From positions 186,001 to 250,000 of the forward strand of contig NZ_JAYEEQ010000002.1 in assembly GCF_034651555.1 (NCBI RefSeq): a stretch of DNA of 64,000 nt, given 5' to 3'. This DNA comes from Aurantibrevibacter litoralis (GTDB lineage: Bacteria > Bacteroidota > Bacteroidia > Flavobacteriales > Flavobacteriaceae). Both the position numbers and the translations under genes were made by a program. Shown here piece after piece: positions 44,854 through 54,072 of this stretch. Every line of letters starts with the position of its first letter. Within the stretch, counting starts at the first letter, position 1. Below the pieces are notes generated by a model that saw nothing but the letters and a program-made list of their open reading frames with translations, was not told the DNA's origin and made no database searches.

Positions 44854-46447
44854 TTTAGTGCCGTACTTTAAAGCCCAAGAAACCTTGTCCTATGCAGAAA
44901 AAGTGGGACAATTATTTATGCCAGCTGCTTTTATTAATGATTCAGAATCCGAAATCTGCCAATTAGAAAAGCTAATACAGGAATTTCATGTGGGGGGACT
45001 CTGTTTTTTTCACAGCAGAGCCAGTGCTGCAACCAATTTTGAGGGCAAAAAGAAAATTGTGTATAATCAGGATAGTTTCTCCACACTTAAATCTTTAATC
45101 GCGCGCTACCAAAAAGCCGCCAAATACCCGCTTTTAATAAGCATCGATGCCGAATGGGGTCTGGCCATGCGCATCGAAAACACCCCACAATATCCGTATG
45201 CCATTACCTTAGGTGCTTTAGATGGTCATGAAGATCTAATTTTTGAACTAGGCAAAAACATTGCAAAAGACTGCAAAGCAGCAGGTATACACTGGAACTT
45301 ATCTCCTGTAGTAGACATAAACAGCAATCCCAATAACCCTGTAATTGGGTATCGCTCTTTTGGAGAAGACAAAGATTTGGTGACCACAAAAGCCCTGGCC
45401 TATATCCAAGGAATGCAAAGCGAAGGTATTCTATGCGCTATAAAACATTTTCCTGGTCATGGAGACACCGCAACGGACAGCCACTTGGGGCTGCCCCTAA
45501 TTGAAAAATCAAAGCAAGAACTTTGGGAAAATGAATTGTACCCCTTTCGTAAACTTATAGCAAAGGGTATCGATGCCGTAATGGTAGGGCATTTGTCTGT
45601 ACCCGCATTGGCTGGTGGCAGTACCCTTTCCTCCAGTATTTCCAAAGCTATAATAACAGGATTACTGCGAGATGAAATGGGGTTTAAAGGTGTAGTTATT
45701 TCCGATGCGTTAAATATGCATGCCGTATCCAAGTCCCACTCCATAAAAGGCGAATTGGAATGGCTGGCTTTTGATGCCGGAAACGACATTCTTTGCTTTG
45801 CCGAACATATAACCGAGGGTATAGCTACGATTTTAAAGAAGTCCACAAAAGAGGCTATTAACACCAGTTTTGAACGCATTTGGAAACTGAAAGAAAAAGC
45901 CTTTCATCATACGGTTCTTCCGAACTCATCGCTTAGTGATGCTACAGCCTTACACCTTAAAATTGCGGCACAAAGCCTCACTGTACTTCCCGAAAACAAA
46001 CTGGATAGTGCTGCTTTTACAGACGAAAAGTTTGTTGGAATTTCTGTGGGCAACGATGATCCTAATTTCTTCTTTGAAGAAATTACCAAAACCCACAAAC
46101 TAGCGCATTTCTCAATGCGCAAAACACCTTTAGCAGCGATAAACACCAGAATCCAAACAGCAGATCGGGTACTTTTAGCCCTGTTTCCACCCAAGGTTAA
46201 ACCCCTCAACAATTTCGATTTTTTAATTGAAGAGTTACACTTTATTCACGACATCATTACCTCCAAGAGCACCGTGCTCTATCTGTTTGGAAATCCGTAT
46301 GTGTTGCCATTGCTACCTATGGAAAAATTGGATTATATTGCAATTGTATATCAAGATTTTCAGGCGTTTCAAGAAAATGCAGCACAACATTTTTTAGGAA
46401 AAAAAATCGCTCCGGGTAAGTTCCCCGTAATGCTAAAACAAATTTAA
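44846..46447 (+). CDS. nagZ: Beta-N-acetylglucosaminidase, glycoside hydrolase family 3
   Basis: A 533-residue cytosolic GH3 enzyme that removes GlcNAc from imported GlcNAc-anhydroMurNAc. The family motif KHFPGHGDTATDSHLGLP, with its catalytic His on a flexible loop, and the nucleophile region VISDALNM are intact. E. coli NagZ has 341 residues; the extra C-terminal part (about 350-533) is typical of Bacteroidota enzymes. No signal peptide. I chose the ATG at 44846, which overlaps the ampG stop; an in-frame TTG at 44822 would add eight residues. AnmK follows two bases after its stop. Confidence 0.9.
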   Translation: MSSLVPYFKAQETLSYAEKVGQLFMPAAFINDSESEICQLEKLIQEFHVGGLCFFHSRASAATNFEGKKKIVYNQDSFSTLKSLIARYQKAAKYPLLISIDAEWGLAMRIENTPQYPYAITLGALDGHEDLIFELGKNIAKDCKAAGIHWNLSPVVDINSNPNNPVIGYRSFGEDKDLVTTKALAYIQGMQSEGILCAIKHFPGHGDTATDSHLGLPLIEKSKQELWENELYPFRKLIAKGIDAVMVGHLSVPALAGGSTLSSSISKAIITGLLRDEMGFKGVVISDALNMHAVSKSHSIKGELEWLAFDAGNDILCFAEHITEGIATILKKSTKEAINTSFERIWKLKEKAFHHTVLPNSSLSDATALHLKIAAQSLTVLPENKLDSAAFTDEKFVGISVGNDDPNFFFEEITKTHKLAHFSMRKTPLAAINTRIQTADRVLLALFPPKVKPLNNFDFLIEELHFIHDIITSKSTVLYLFGNPYVLPLLPMEKLDYIAIVYQDFQAFQENAAQHFLGKKIAPGKFPVMLKQI

Positions 46448-46449
46448 CT

Positions 46450-47520
46450 ATGGTTTGTGTACTGGGTCTAATGTCGGGTACTTCTTTGGATGGTTTAGAT
46501 ATGGCCTATTGCCGTATTTGGAACCAAAATAGCCGATGGAAATTTGAAATCGTACAGTCGCAAAGCGTGACCTACGATGCTGCATGGCAGGCTCGGTTAA
46601 AAAATGCCATATTTTTATCTGCTGAAGACTTGTTGTGTCTCCATAATAGTTATGGAAGCTGGTTGGGTACACAAGTCAAGAAATTTGTAGAAAAGAGTGC
46701 ACTAAAGGTCGATTTTGTGGCCAGTCATGGGCACACCACCCACCACCAACCTCAGAAAGGATTTACCTTTCAAGTCGGTTCCGGACAGCATTTGGCCAAT
46801 GCATGTGGCCTAAAGGTAGTTTGCGATTTTAGAACCAATGATATTGCCTTAGGCGGACAAGGAGCTCCGCTGGTTCCCATAGGCGATCAGTTATTTTTTA
46901 GTGCATATGATTTTTGTCTAAACCTCGGGGGCATCAGCAATATTTCATTTGCGCATCAGCAGGAGCGCATTGCCTACGATATTGGTCTTGCCAATATGAT
47001 TTTGAACCATATCACCCGAAAAGTAGGCTTAGCGTATGACAATAATGGCGATATCGCCAAACAAGGCAGCCTTAACCCTACCATGTTATACCAATTAAAT
47101 CAGTTGCCCTATTATCAGTTAAGCTACCCAAAATCAATTGGTTATGAATGGTTTGTTGCCGAAGTTATCCCAATTATTGAAGAAACCCAAGATACACTTG
47201 AAAATCTATTACATACAGCAACCCATCATATCTGTGAGCAAATCGCCATCCAAATAAAGCGTCATTCTTCAAAAGAAAAAAGTACACTTCTCGTTACAGG
47301 AGGTGGTGCCCTTAATGGATTTCTGATACAAACTTTAAAAGATAAATTAGGTACAACAACCCAAGTTGAGGTGCCTTCCAAAACCTTGATCGAAAATAAA
47401 GAAGCATTAATTTTTGCGTTGATGGGTGTGTTGCGTATAGAAAACAAAATGAATGTCATGCGTTCAGTTACCGGTGCCTTGCGAGATTCATCAAGCGGCG
47501 TAATTTATGATCCCAGCTAG
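46450..47520 (+). CDS. anmK: Anhydro-N-acetylmuramic acid kinase
   Basis: A 356-residue ASKHA-fold kinase that opens the 1,6-anhydro ring of anhydroMurNAc and phosphorylates it to MurNAc-6-P, the MurQ substrate. Motifs are LMSGTSLDGLDMAYC, SHGHTTHHQP, ALGGQGAPLVPIGD, LNLGGISNIS and VTGGGALNGFL. The length is close to the E. coli enzyme (369). It closes the recycling operon; the next gene begins 89 bp later. ATG at 46450, two bases after the nagZ stop. Confidence 0.95.
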   Translation: MVCVLGLMSGTSLDGLDMAYCRIWNQNSRWKFEIVQSQSVTYDAAWQARLKNAIFLSAEDLLCLHNSYGSWLGTQVKKFVEKSALKVDFVASHGHTTHHQPQKGFTFQVGSGQHLANACGLKVVCDFRTNDIALGGQGAPLVPIGDQLFFSAYDFCLNLGGISNISFAHQQERIAYDIGLANMILNHITRKVGLAYDNNGDIAKQGSLNPTMLYQLNQLPYYQLSYPKSIGYEWFVAEVIPIIEETQDTLENLLHTATHHICEQIAIQIKRHSSKEKSTLLVTGGGALNGFLIQTLKDKLGTTTQVEVPSKTLIENKEALIFALMGVLRIENKMNVMRSVTGALRDSSSGVIYDPS

Positions 47521-47609
47521 TCTACCGATGAAAAACAAAAGAAAAACGAATTCAAAATAGCTGCATACAAAACAGTATATTCGTAAGTCGAATAAAAAAG
47601 AAAACGCAC

Positions 47610-47870
47610 ATGTCAGAAAAACAAAAAAAAGCCACCGCCTATTGGAAAGAAAATGTAAGGTATTTAACCATCCTTTTATCTATCTGGTTCTTGGTATCTT
47701 ACGGTGCAGGTATTCTTTTTAAGGATCTGCTCAATGAAATTAAAATTGGTGGGTTTCAATTGGGTTTTTGGTTTGCACAACAAGGCTCTATTTATGTTTT
47801 TGTCATCCTCATTTTTGTATATGTACGTTTAATGAACAAATTAGACAAGAAGTATCATTTCGAAAATTAA
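47610..47870 (+). CDS. DUF4212 small subunit of acetate/sodium symporter
   Basis: An 86-residue membrane protein with two hydrophobic helices (about 20-40 and 55-75), the typical DUF4212 form: AYWKENVRYLTILLSIWFLVSYG, then FQLGFWFAQQGSIYVFVILIFVYV. Proteins of this kind are encoded just upstream of SSS-family symporters and act with them. It sits 67 bp before the symporter gene and probably shares its promoter. Confidence 0.9.
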   Translation: MSEKQKKATAYWKENVRYLTILLSIWFLVSYGAGILFKDLLNEIKIGGFQLGFWFAQQGSIYVFVILIFVYVRLMNKLDKKYHFEN

Positions 47871-47937
47871 TAAAACCTATGTCTTCATCTCCCCTATGTC
47901 TGGATCGGAGCATTTTTAGATAAAAAATATTAAAATT

Positions 47938-49635
47938 ATGGATGTTCAAACCTGGACGTATCTGTTAGTAGGAATTACTTTTGCGCTGTATATAGGCATT
48001 GCCATTTGGTCCAGAGCGGGCTCAACTAAAGAATTTTATGTAGCGGGTGGCGGTGTTTCACCATTGGCTAATGGTATGGCTACTGCGGCCGATTGGATGT
48101 CTGCCGCTTCCTTCATTTCCATGGCAGGCATCATCTCTTTTGCCGGCTATGACGGCTCGGTATATCTCATGGGATGGACCGGCGGGTATGTACTTTTGGC
48201 GCTACTTTTGGCACCCTACCTCAGAAAATTTGGCAAGTTTACAGTACCCGATTTTATAGGAGACCGCTATTATTCCAAAACAGCGCGAATCGTTGCGGTT
48301 TGTTGTGCATTAATAGTTTCTTTTACTTATGTGGCCGGTCAAATGCGCGGCGTTGGTGTCGTTTTTTCCCGATTTTTAGAGGTTGATATTAATACTGGCG
48401 TCATTATAGGCATGGTCATTGTCCTTTTTTATGCCGTTTTGGGGGGCATGAAAGGTATTACCTATACCCAAGTGGCCCAATATTGTGTGCTCATTTTTGC
48501 CTTTATGGTTCCGGCTATCTTTATTTCCATTCAAATGACCGGAAACCCGGTGCCCCAATTGGGCATGGGCGCTACCGTAAACGATGGTTCCGGAGTGTAT
48601 TTATTAGACAAATTGAACGGGCTTTCTACAGAACTTGGTTTTGCAGAATACACCTCGGGTTCAAAATCTCTTTTAGACGTTTTTGCTATTACCCTAGCCC
48701 TAATGGTAGGCACGGCTGGGCTCCCGCACGTTATTGTCCGTTTTTTTACGGTAAAACGCGTACGCGATGCCCGAAAATCTGCGGGATGGGCACTACTCCT
48801 CATAGCCATACTCTATACCACTGCACCGGCCGTAGCTGTCTTTGCCAGAACAAACATGATTACAACGGTAAGCAATCAGGAATATAGTGCAATGCCGCAA
48901 TGGTTCAGTAATTGGGAAAAAACAGGCCTCCTTATTTTTGACGATAAAAACAACGACGGCAAAATAGCCTATGTAGCCGATCCTGAACGAAACGAATTAA
49001 CCGTAGATCGAGATATAATGGTATTGGCCAATCCGGAAATTGCCAATCTGCCCGCCTGGGTTATCGCCTTGGTTGCAGCAGGTGGACTAGCAGCTGCGTT
49101 ATCTACGGCTGCGGGATTGCTTCTAGTGATTTCTTCTTCCATTTCGCATGATTTAATCAAAAAAGTTTTTAAACCAACCATCTCAGAAAAAGGGGAGTTA
49201 TGGGCGGCCAGAGCCGCAGCCACGTTTGCGGTAATTATTGCCGGATATTTTGGCATACACCCTCCGGGTTTTGTTGCAGCCGTAGTGGCCTTAGCCTTTG
49301 GACTGGCGGCCGCCTCTTTTTTTCCGGCCATTGTATTAGGCATATTCTATAAAAAAATGAACAAAGAGGGTGCCGTAGCAGGAATGATTGTAGGCATATC
49401 TTTGATGTTATTTTATATGGCGAAATTTAAACTTGGCTGGCTAGGAGAAATACCAGATGCATCCCAATGGTGGTTTGGCATATCGCCAGAAGGTTTTGGT
49501 TCTGTAGCCATGGTAGCCAATTTTTTAGTGGCACTGATTGTGATGCGCTTTACGCAGGAACCGCCACCTGAAGTACAAGAAATTGTAGAAGACATTCGTA
49601 TTCCAAGCGGTGTTCCGGATGCTATAGACCATTAA
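47938..49635 (+). CDS. Sodium:solute symporter, ActP/VC_2705-type
   Basis: A 565-residue, roughly 13-helix SSS transporter. The N-terminal pattern STKEFYVAGGGVSPLANGMATAADWMSAASF is that of acetate-type carriers, and GLPHVIVRFFTVKRVRDARKS is the conserved middle signature. Flanked by DUF4212 and acetyl-CoA synthetase genes, its cargo is probably acetate or another short carboxylate, with Na+ or H+. I keep the symbol empty because the VC_2705 branch is distinct from E. coli ActP. Confidence 0.9.
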   Translation: MDVQTWTYLLVGITFALYIGIAIWSRAGSTKEFYVAGGGVSPLANGMATAADWMSAASFISMAGIISFAGYDGSVYLMGWTGGYVLLALLLAPYLRKFGKFTVPDFIGDRYYSKTARIVAVCCALIVSFTYVAGQMRGVGVVFSRFLEVDINTGVIIGMVIVLFYAVLGGMKGITYTQVAQYCVLIFAFMVPAIFISIQMTGNPVPQLGMGATVNDGSGVYLLDKLNGLSTELGFAEYTSGSKSLLDVFAITLALMVGTAGLPHVIVRFFTVKRVRDARKSAGWALLLIAILYTTAPAVAVFARTNMITTVSNQEYSAMPQWFSNWEKTGLLIFDDKNNDGKIAYVADPERNELTVDRDIMVLANPEIANLPAWVIALVAAGGLAAALSTAAGLLLVISSSISHDLIKKVFKPTISEKGELWAARAAATFAVIIAGYFGIHPPGFVAAVVALAFGLAAASFFPAIVLGIFYKKMNKEGAVAGMIVGISLMLFYMAKFKLGWLGEIPDASQWWFGISPEGFGSVAMVANFLVALIVMRFTQEPPPEVQEIVEDIRIPSGVPDAIDH

Positions 49636-49701
49636 TAACTACCAGTGTTTCGGCTGTTTTTCTTATTTTTATAACCTTAGCGAATATAAGTTTTAGATAT
49701 C

Positions 49702-51609
49702 ATGAGTAATTACCACATTAAACATTTGGAAGAATACTATCAGGTGTATCGAAAATCGGTACGCAATCCCGAAGCCTTTTGGGAAGAAATTGCAGAGGAG
49801 CATTTTTTATGGCGAAAAAAATGGGACAAGGTACTGCATTGGGATTTTTCCAAACCGGAAGTAAAATGGTTCGACGGAGCTAAACTCAATATCACAGAAA
49901 ATTGTTTAGACAGGCATCTGGCTACCCGAGAAGATAAAACTGCCATTCTTTTTGAACCGAACGATCCGGCTGAAAAATCGCTTCCAATTACCTACGGCGA
50001 ATTGCACCAAAGAGTTTGTAAAATGGCTAACGTTTTAAAGGATCATGGGGTACAAAAAGGAGATCGCGTCTGCGTGTATTTACCTATGATTCCGGAGTTG
50101 GTGGTCACTATTTTGGCCTGTGCACGAATAGGTGCTATTCACTCTGTGGTTTTTGCTGGATTTTCGGCCAATGCCATTGCCACCAGAATAAACGACTCGG
50201 ATTGCAAAATGGTGGTAACCGCCGATGGCTCTTACAGAGGCGCTAAAAGCATCGACCTAAAGGGTATCGTAGATAAAGCCCTAGAAAGCTGTCCCGGCGT
50301 AAAAACAGTACTTGTAGCAAAGCGCACACACACAGAGGTGGTACTTTTAGAAGGAAGAGACCAATGGCTGCAACCACTGTTAGATAAGGCATCTTCCGAA
50401 TGCAAGGCAGAGATTATGGATGCCGAAGACCCGCTTTTTATTTTATATACCTCCGGATCTACTGGGAAACCCAAGGGTATGGTACATACCACAGCAGGAT
50501 ATATGGTATATACTGCCTATACCTTTAAAAACGTGTTTCAATACCGAGAAGAAGATGTGTACTGGTGTACGGCAGATATTGGATGGATTACCGGACATAG
50601 CTACATTGTTTACGGTCCCTTAGCCAATGGGGCAACTACCGTGCTATTTGAAGGAGTTCCCTCCTACCCCAATCACGGCAGATTTTGGGAGGTGATACAA
50701 AAGCACAAAGTAAATCAGTTTTATACGGCACCAACAGCTATAAGAGCCTTAGCGAAAGAAAGTTTAGACTTTGTAGAAAAACACGATCTTTCAAGCCTAA
50801 AAGTGTTAGGTTCTGTGGGCGAACCCATTAACGAGGAAGCTTGGCACTGGTATAATAACAATATAGGGAAAAAACACAGCCCTATTGTAGATACGTGGTG
50901 GCAAACCGAAACCGGCGGAATTATGATTACGCCCATTCCCTACGTTACACCCACTACCCCAACTTATGCTACACTTCCGTTTATTGGTATACAACCCGCA
51001 CTTATGGATGAGATGGGCAATGAAATACTAGGAAATCAAGTAGAAGGCCGACTTTCCATAAAATTTCCATGGCCTTCTATGGCACGTACCATTTGGGGTA
51101 ATCACGATCGGTATCGGGATACGTATTTTACGGCATACAAAAACATGTATTTTACAGGAGATGGTGCCATGCGCGATGCCGTAGGTTATTACCGTATTAC
51201 AGGCAGGGTAGACGATGTAATTATCGTATCGGGACACAATTTAGGAACAGCACCCATTGAAGACGCCATTAATGAACATCCGGCGGTAGCCGAATCGGCT
51301 ATTGTAGGATTTCCACATGACATTAAGGGGAATGCCCTATACGGTTTTGTAATCCTAAAGGAAACCGGAGAAAGTAGAGACAGAGACAACCTAAGAAAGG
51401 AAATAAATCAACATATTGCGGAGCACATTGGACCGATAGCAAAGTTGGAGAAAATTCAATTCGTTACCGGATTGCCCAAAACCAGAAGCGGAAAAATAAT
51501 GCGTCGCATTTTGCGGAAAATAGCGGGTAAGGATACCGCCAATATGGGCGATACCAGTACGCTACTAGATCCCGATGTAGTTAAGGAAATACAAGACAGC
51601 GCTTTGTAA
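49702..51609 (+). CDS. acs: Acetate--CoA ligase (AMP-forming)
   Basis: A 635-residue acyl-adenylating enzyme that makes acetyl-CoA from acetate, ATP and CoA. The adenylation motifs are complete: YTSGSTGKPKGMVHTT, WWQTETGG, GRVDDVIIVSGHNLGTAPIE, and the C-terminal PKTRSGKIMRR with the acetylation-sensitive catalytic Lys. ACS specificity is supported by YCTADIGWITGHSY and by WWQTE. It follows the symporter by 66 bp and together they form an acetate scavenging unit. Confidence 0.96.
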   Translation: MSNYHIKHLEEYYQVYRKSVRNPEAFWEEIAEEHFLWRKKWDKVLHWDFSKPEVKWFDGAKLNITENCLDRHLATREDKTAILFEPNDPAEKSLPITYGELHQRVCKMANVLKDHGVQKGDRVCVYLPMIPELVVTILACARIGAIHSVVFAGFSANAIATRINDSDCKMVVTADGSYRGAKSIDLKGIVDKALESCPGVKTVLVAKRTHTEVVLLEGRDQWLQPLLDKASSECKAEIMDAEDPLFILYTSGSTGKPKGMVHTTAGYMVYTAYTFKNVFQYREEDVYWCTADIGWITGHSYIVYGPLANGATTVLFEGVPSYPNHGRFWEVIQKHKVNQFYTAPTAIRALAKESLDFVEKHDLSSLKVLGSVGEPINEEAWHWYNNNIGKKHSPIVDTWWQTETGGIMITPIPYVTPTTPTYATLPFIGIQPALMDEMGNEILGNQVEGRLSIKFPWPSMARTIWGNHDRYRDTYFTAYKNMYFTGDGAMRDAVGYYRITGRVDDVIIVSGHNLGTAPIEDAINEHPAVAESAIVGFPHDIKGNALYGFVILKETGESRDRDNLRKEINQHIAEHIGPIAKLEKIQFVTGLPKTRSGKIMRRILRKIAGKDTANMGDTSTLLDPDVVKEIQDSAL

Positions 51610-51753
51610 TAAGCCGTAGGTATAAAACCCTTTAGCCATCCATGGAAATCATGTGAACTACACGGAATCCTCGAATCCTCGCATAGGTAAGTACCTTACA
51701 ACGCTGCTGACAACTTCCTATGCCTATAGCGGAGGTTTGGGTGCATTGCCGTA

Positions 51754-52974
51754 TTACGATCTCACTTTGTTATGCTTTAATGTTCCAGCAAATATAAAAA
51801 GGGAAAGTACGCCGCAAACGGCCAAACCCATAAACAGCGGCAATACCGTATCGGTTACAAAACGACCAATAAAAGAGGCAATAGGAATGGACAATATCGT
51901 AGAAATAAAACCGGTTAAAGCGGCACCAATACCCGCAATATGACCAATAGGCTCCATCGCTATAGATCGAAAATTACCCCACATAAAGCCCAAACAAAAA
52001 AATTGGGCAGACAAAAAAGCAACCAAAACTATGACATTTGGGTTGGCCGTATTCCAGAACAAAAACACATATAAAATGGCAATCGCACTAAAAACAGAAA
52101 GTGCAGCGAATGCTAATCTCCGCATACCAAAACGCAACACCAAAGTACCGTTCAAAAAGGTAGATAACCCAATAGATACCGCCAAACCTGCAAAAATGTA
52201 AGGGAATGAATCTTTTAATCCATACTGATCTTCAAATACATGCTGAGAGGCACTTAAATACACCAAAAAGGCTCCTGTAATCAATCCGGAAATCATAGTA
52301 AACGCCAACGTTTCCTTGTACGGCATTAGTTTTTTAATACCGTCTATAAAAAGGTGCGCAGAGAATGGAATCTTGTACTCCGGGTGTAAGGTTTCCGGCT
52401 GTTGCTTCCAAAACCAAATACTCACCAATACAGCAAAAAACATTTGCATATAGAAGATAGATTCCCATCCAAAATAGTCTAAAATAACCTTTCCTATGGC
52501 AGGGGCAATTACCGGAACAAGAATAAAAAAGGCCGTAACAAAGGACATCACCTTCGCCATAAAATCCCCTTTATACGTATCCCTAATAATGGAAATCGTA
52601 ATTGTTCTAGGTGCCGACAAACCGATCCCCTGTAAAATACGACCCACAATCATCCATTCTAATGTGGGTGCCACCACGCACAGCAAACTAGCTATAAGAA
52701 ACACCACAAAACCAATATAAATGATGGGTTTCCTACCAAAACTGTCCGATAGCGGTCCAAAAAGCAATTGCCCTACTCCTAAACCCAAAAAAATCATGGT
52801 TATTAAAAGCTGGTTGTTTGTAGCATTGAAACTTCGGATAGCAATACCAATATCCGAAATCGCAGGTAAAAGGGCATCTATAGACAACGCCACAATTGAC
52901 ATTAATGCAGCCATTAACGCCACGAATTTAAAATTAGGATTGCGCTGATTTGTGTCAGTTTTGGAAACAACCAT
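51754..52974 (-). CDS. Bcr/CflA-type multidrug MFS exporter
   Basis: A 406-residue, 12-helix MFS protein of the DHA1 drug:H+ antiporter group. The first helix MSIVALSIDALLPAISDIG and the motif-A loop GPLSDSFGRKPIIYIG are characteristic of Bcr/CflA; motif C is PRTITISIIRD/APAIG near TM5. Likely exports drugs or metabolites such as bicyclomycin or sulfonamides in known relatives, but the substrate cannot be told here. It is convergent with acs (144 bp between) and 145 bp from the divergent udk. Confidence 0.88.
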   Translation of the reverse strand: MVVSKTDTNQRNPNFKFVALMAALMSIVALSIDALLPAISDIGIAIRSFNATNNQLLITMIFLGLGVGQLLFGPLSDSFGRKPIIYIGFVVFLIASLLCVVAPTLEWMIVGRILQGIGLSAPRTITISIIRDTYKGDFMAKVMSFVTAFFILVPVIAPAIGKVILDYFGWESIFYMQMFFAVLVSIWFWKQQPETLHPEYKIPFSAHLFIDGIKKLMPYKETLAFTMISGLITGAFLVYLSASQHVFEDQYGLKDSFPYIFAGLAVSIGLSTFLNGTLVLRFGMRRLAFAALSVFSAIAILYVFLFWNTANPNVIVLVAFLSAQFFCLGFMWGNFRSIAMEPIGHIAGIGAALTGFISTILSIPIASFIGRFVTDTVLPLFMGLAVCGVLSLFIFAGTLKHNKVRS

Positions 52975-53119
52975 GTGTTTGCTAATTCGTCTGTGGTTCG
53001 TTTAGATGCCAAGGAAAACCCTTTTCCGGCATTTTGAGCTGCAAAAATAGACAATCAAAACCCCTCGGCATAAACAATACCATTTCAAATCCGTATTTTT
53101 GGTGAAAATTGATTGTGTT

Positions 53120-53728
53120 ATGTTGATTATTGGCATTGCAGGGGGTACCGGTTGTGGCAAGACCACGGTGGTAAATCAAATTATTAATGAATTGCCTCAT
53201 GAGGAAGTGGGCGTTATCTCTCAAGATTCCTACTATAACGATCTTTCTCATTTAGATTTAGAACAACGCCGACTCACCAATTTTGACCATCCCAATTCCA
53301 TTGATTTTGAACTACTGCTTCAACACTTAAAAGCACTAAAGGACGGAAAACCGATATTGCAACCTGTATATTCTTTTTTAGAGTGCAATCGTACAGAAAA
53401 AACCATACCCACCGCACCTCGCAAAGTAATGATTGTTGAAGGCATTTTAATATTGACACATCCCGAAATACGCCACATGTTCGATATTAAAATTTATGTA
53501 CATACCGACTCGGACGAACGCCTCATTCGGAGACTAAAGCGCGATGTAATTGAGCGCGGTTGGGATTTGGACGACACCATAGAAAAGTATCAGTCTATAT
53601 TAAAACCGATGCACGAGCAATTTATAGAACCCTCAAAGCAATTTGCGGATATCATTATGCCCAACAACAAACACAATACCGTAGCCATAGATATTGTACG
53701 CACCATAATCAACGAAAAAATAGTATAG
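53120..53728 (+). CDS. udk: Uridine kinase
   Basis: A 202-residue P-loop kinase that phosphorylates uridine and cytidine in pyrimidine salvage. It begins MLIIGIAGGTGCGKTTVVNQI, with the P-loop GGTGCGKT; other family marks are SQDSYYNDL, NFDHPNSIDF, EGILIL and the lid RLIRRLKRDVIERG. I chose the ATG at 53120, since the TTG/GTG seven codons upstream would add unmatched residues. Five bases separate its stop from the DivIC-like gene. Confidence 0.93.
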   Translation: MLIIGIAGGTGCGKTTVVNQIINELPHEEVGVISQDSYYNDLSHLDLEQRRLTNFDHPNSIDFELLLQHLKALKDGKPILQPVYSFLECNRTEKTIPTAPRKVMIVEGILILTHPEIRHMFDIKIYVHTDSDERLIRRLKRDVIERGWDLDDTIEKYQSILKPMHEQFIEPSKQFADIIMPNNKHNTVAIDIVRTIINEKIV

Positions 53729-53733
53729 CCCCC

Positions 53734-54072
53734 ATGCAATTAAAAGAACTTAAAGGCAAAAAATGGTTTGGTATTCTCACCAATATGTATGTTCTGGTGC
53801 TCACTGTTTTTGTAATTTGGATGGCATTTTTTGATACCAATTCTTTGCTGATACATTGGGAACTAAAAAAAGAAATTAGAAAGTTGGAAAAACAAAAAGA
53901 GTTTCTGCTTGATGAGATTGAGGAAGATAAAAAAGTGATTGAAAAACTATCGGACAAGAAAGAACTGGAAAAATTTGCCCGAGAAAATTATTACCTCAAG
54001 AAAAAAAACGAAGAAATCTACTTAATTGAATATGCAGATAGTATAAAAACTAAAAAAAATGCCCAAAACTGA
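53734..54072 (+). CDS. Septum formation initiator family protein (FtsB/DivIC-like)
   Basis: A 112-residue single-pass protein: short cytoplasmic N-terminus, one membrane helix (about 15-34), then a charged coiled coil (about 40-80) and the DivIC end KKELEKFARENYYLKKKNEEIYLIE. Such proteins bridge FtsL and FtsQ in the divisome. The length is typical. I chose the ATG at 53734; the upstream frame to 53560 is only the shadow of udk. Its last 14 bp overlap mutA, an operon shared across unrelated functions. Confidence 0.9.
   Translation: MQLKELKGKKWFGILTNMYVLVLTVFVIWMAFFDTNSLLIHWELKKEIRKLEKQKEFLLDEIEEDKKVIEKLSDKKELEKFARENYYLKKKNEEIYLIEYADSIKTKKNAQN

Noticed and set aside
53734..54058. Cobalamin riboswitch for methylmalonyl-CoA mutase
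   Set aside because: The region upstream of mutA is coding (DivIC-like) and overlaps the start; no B12-box pattern was seen upstream of udk either.
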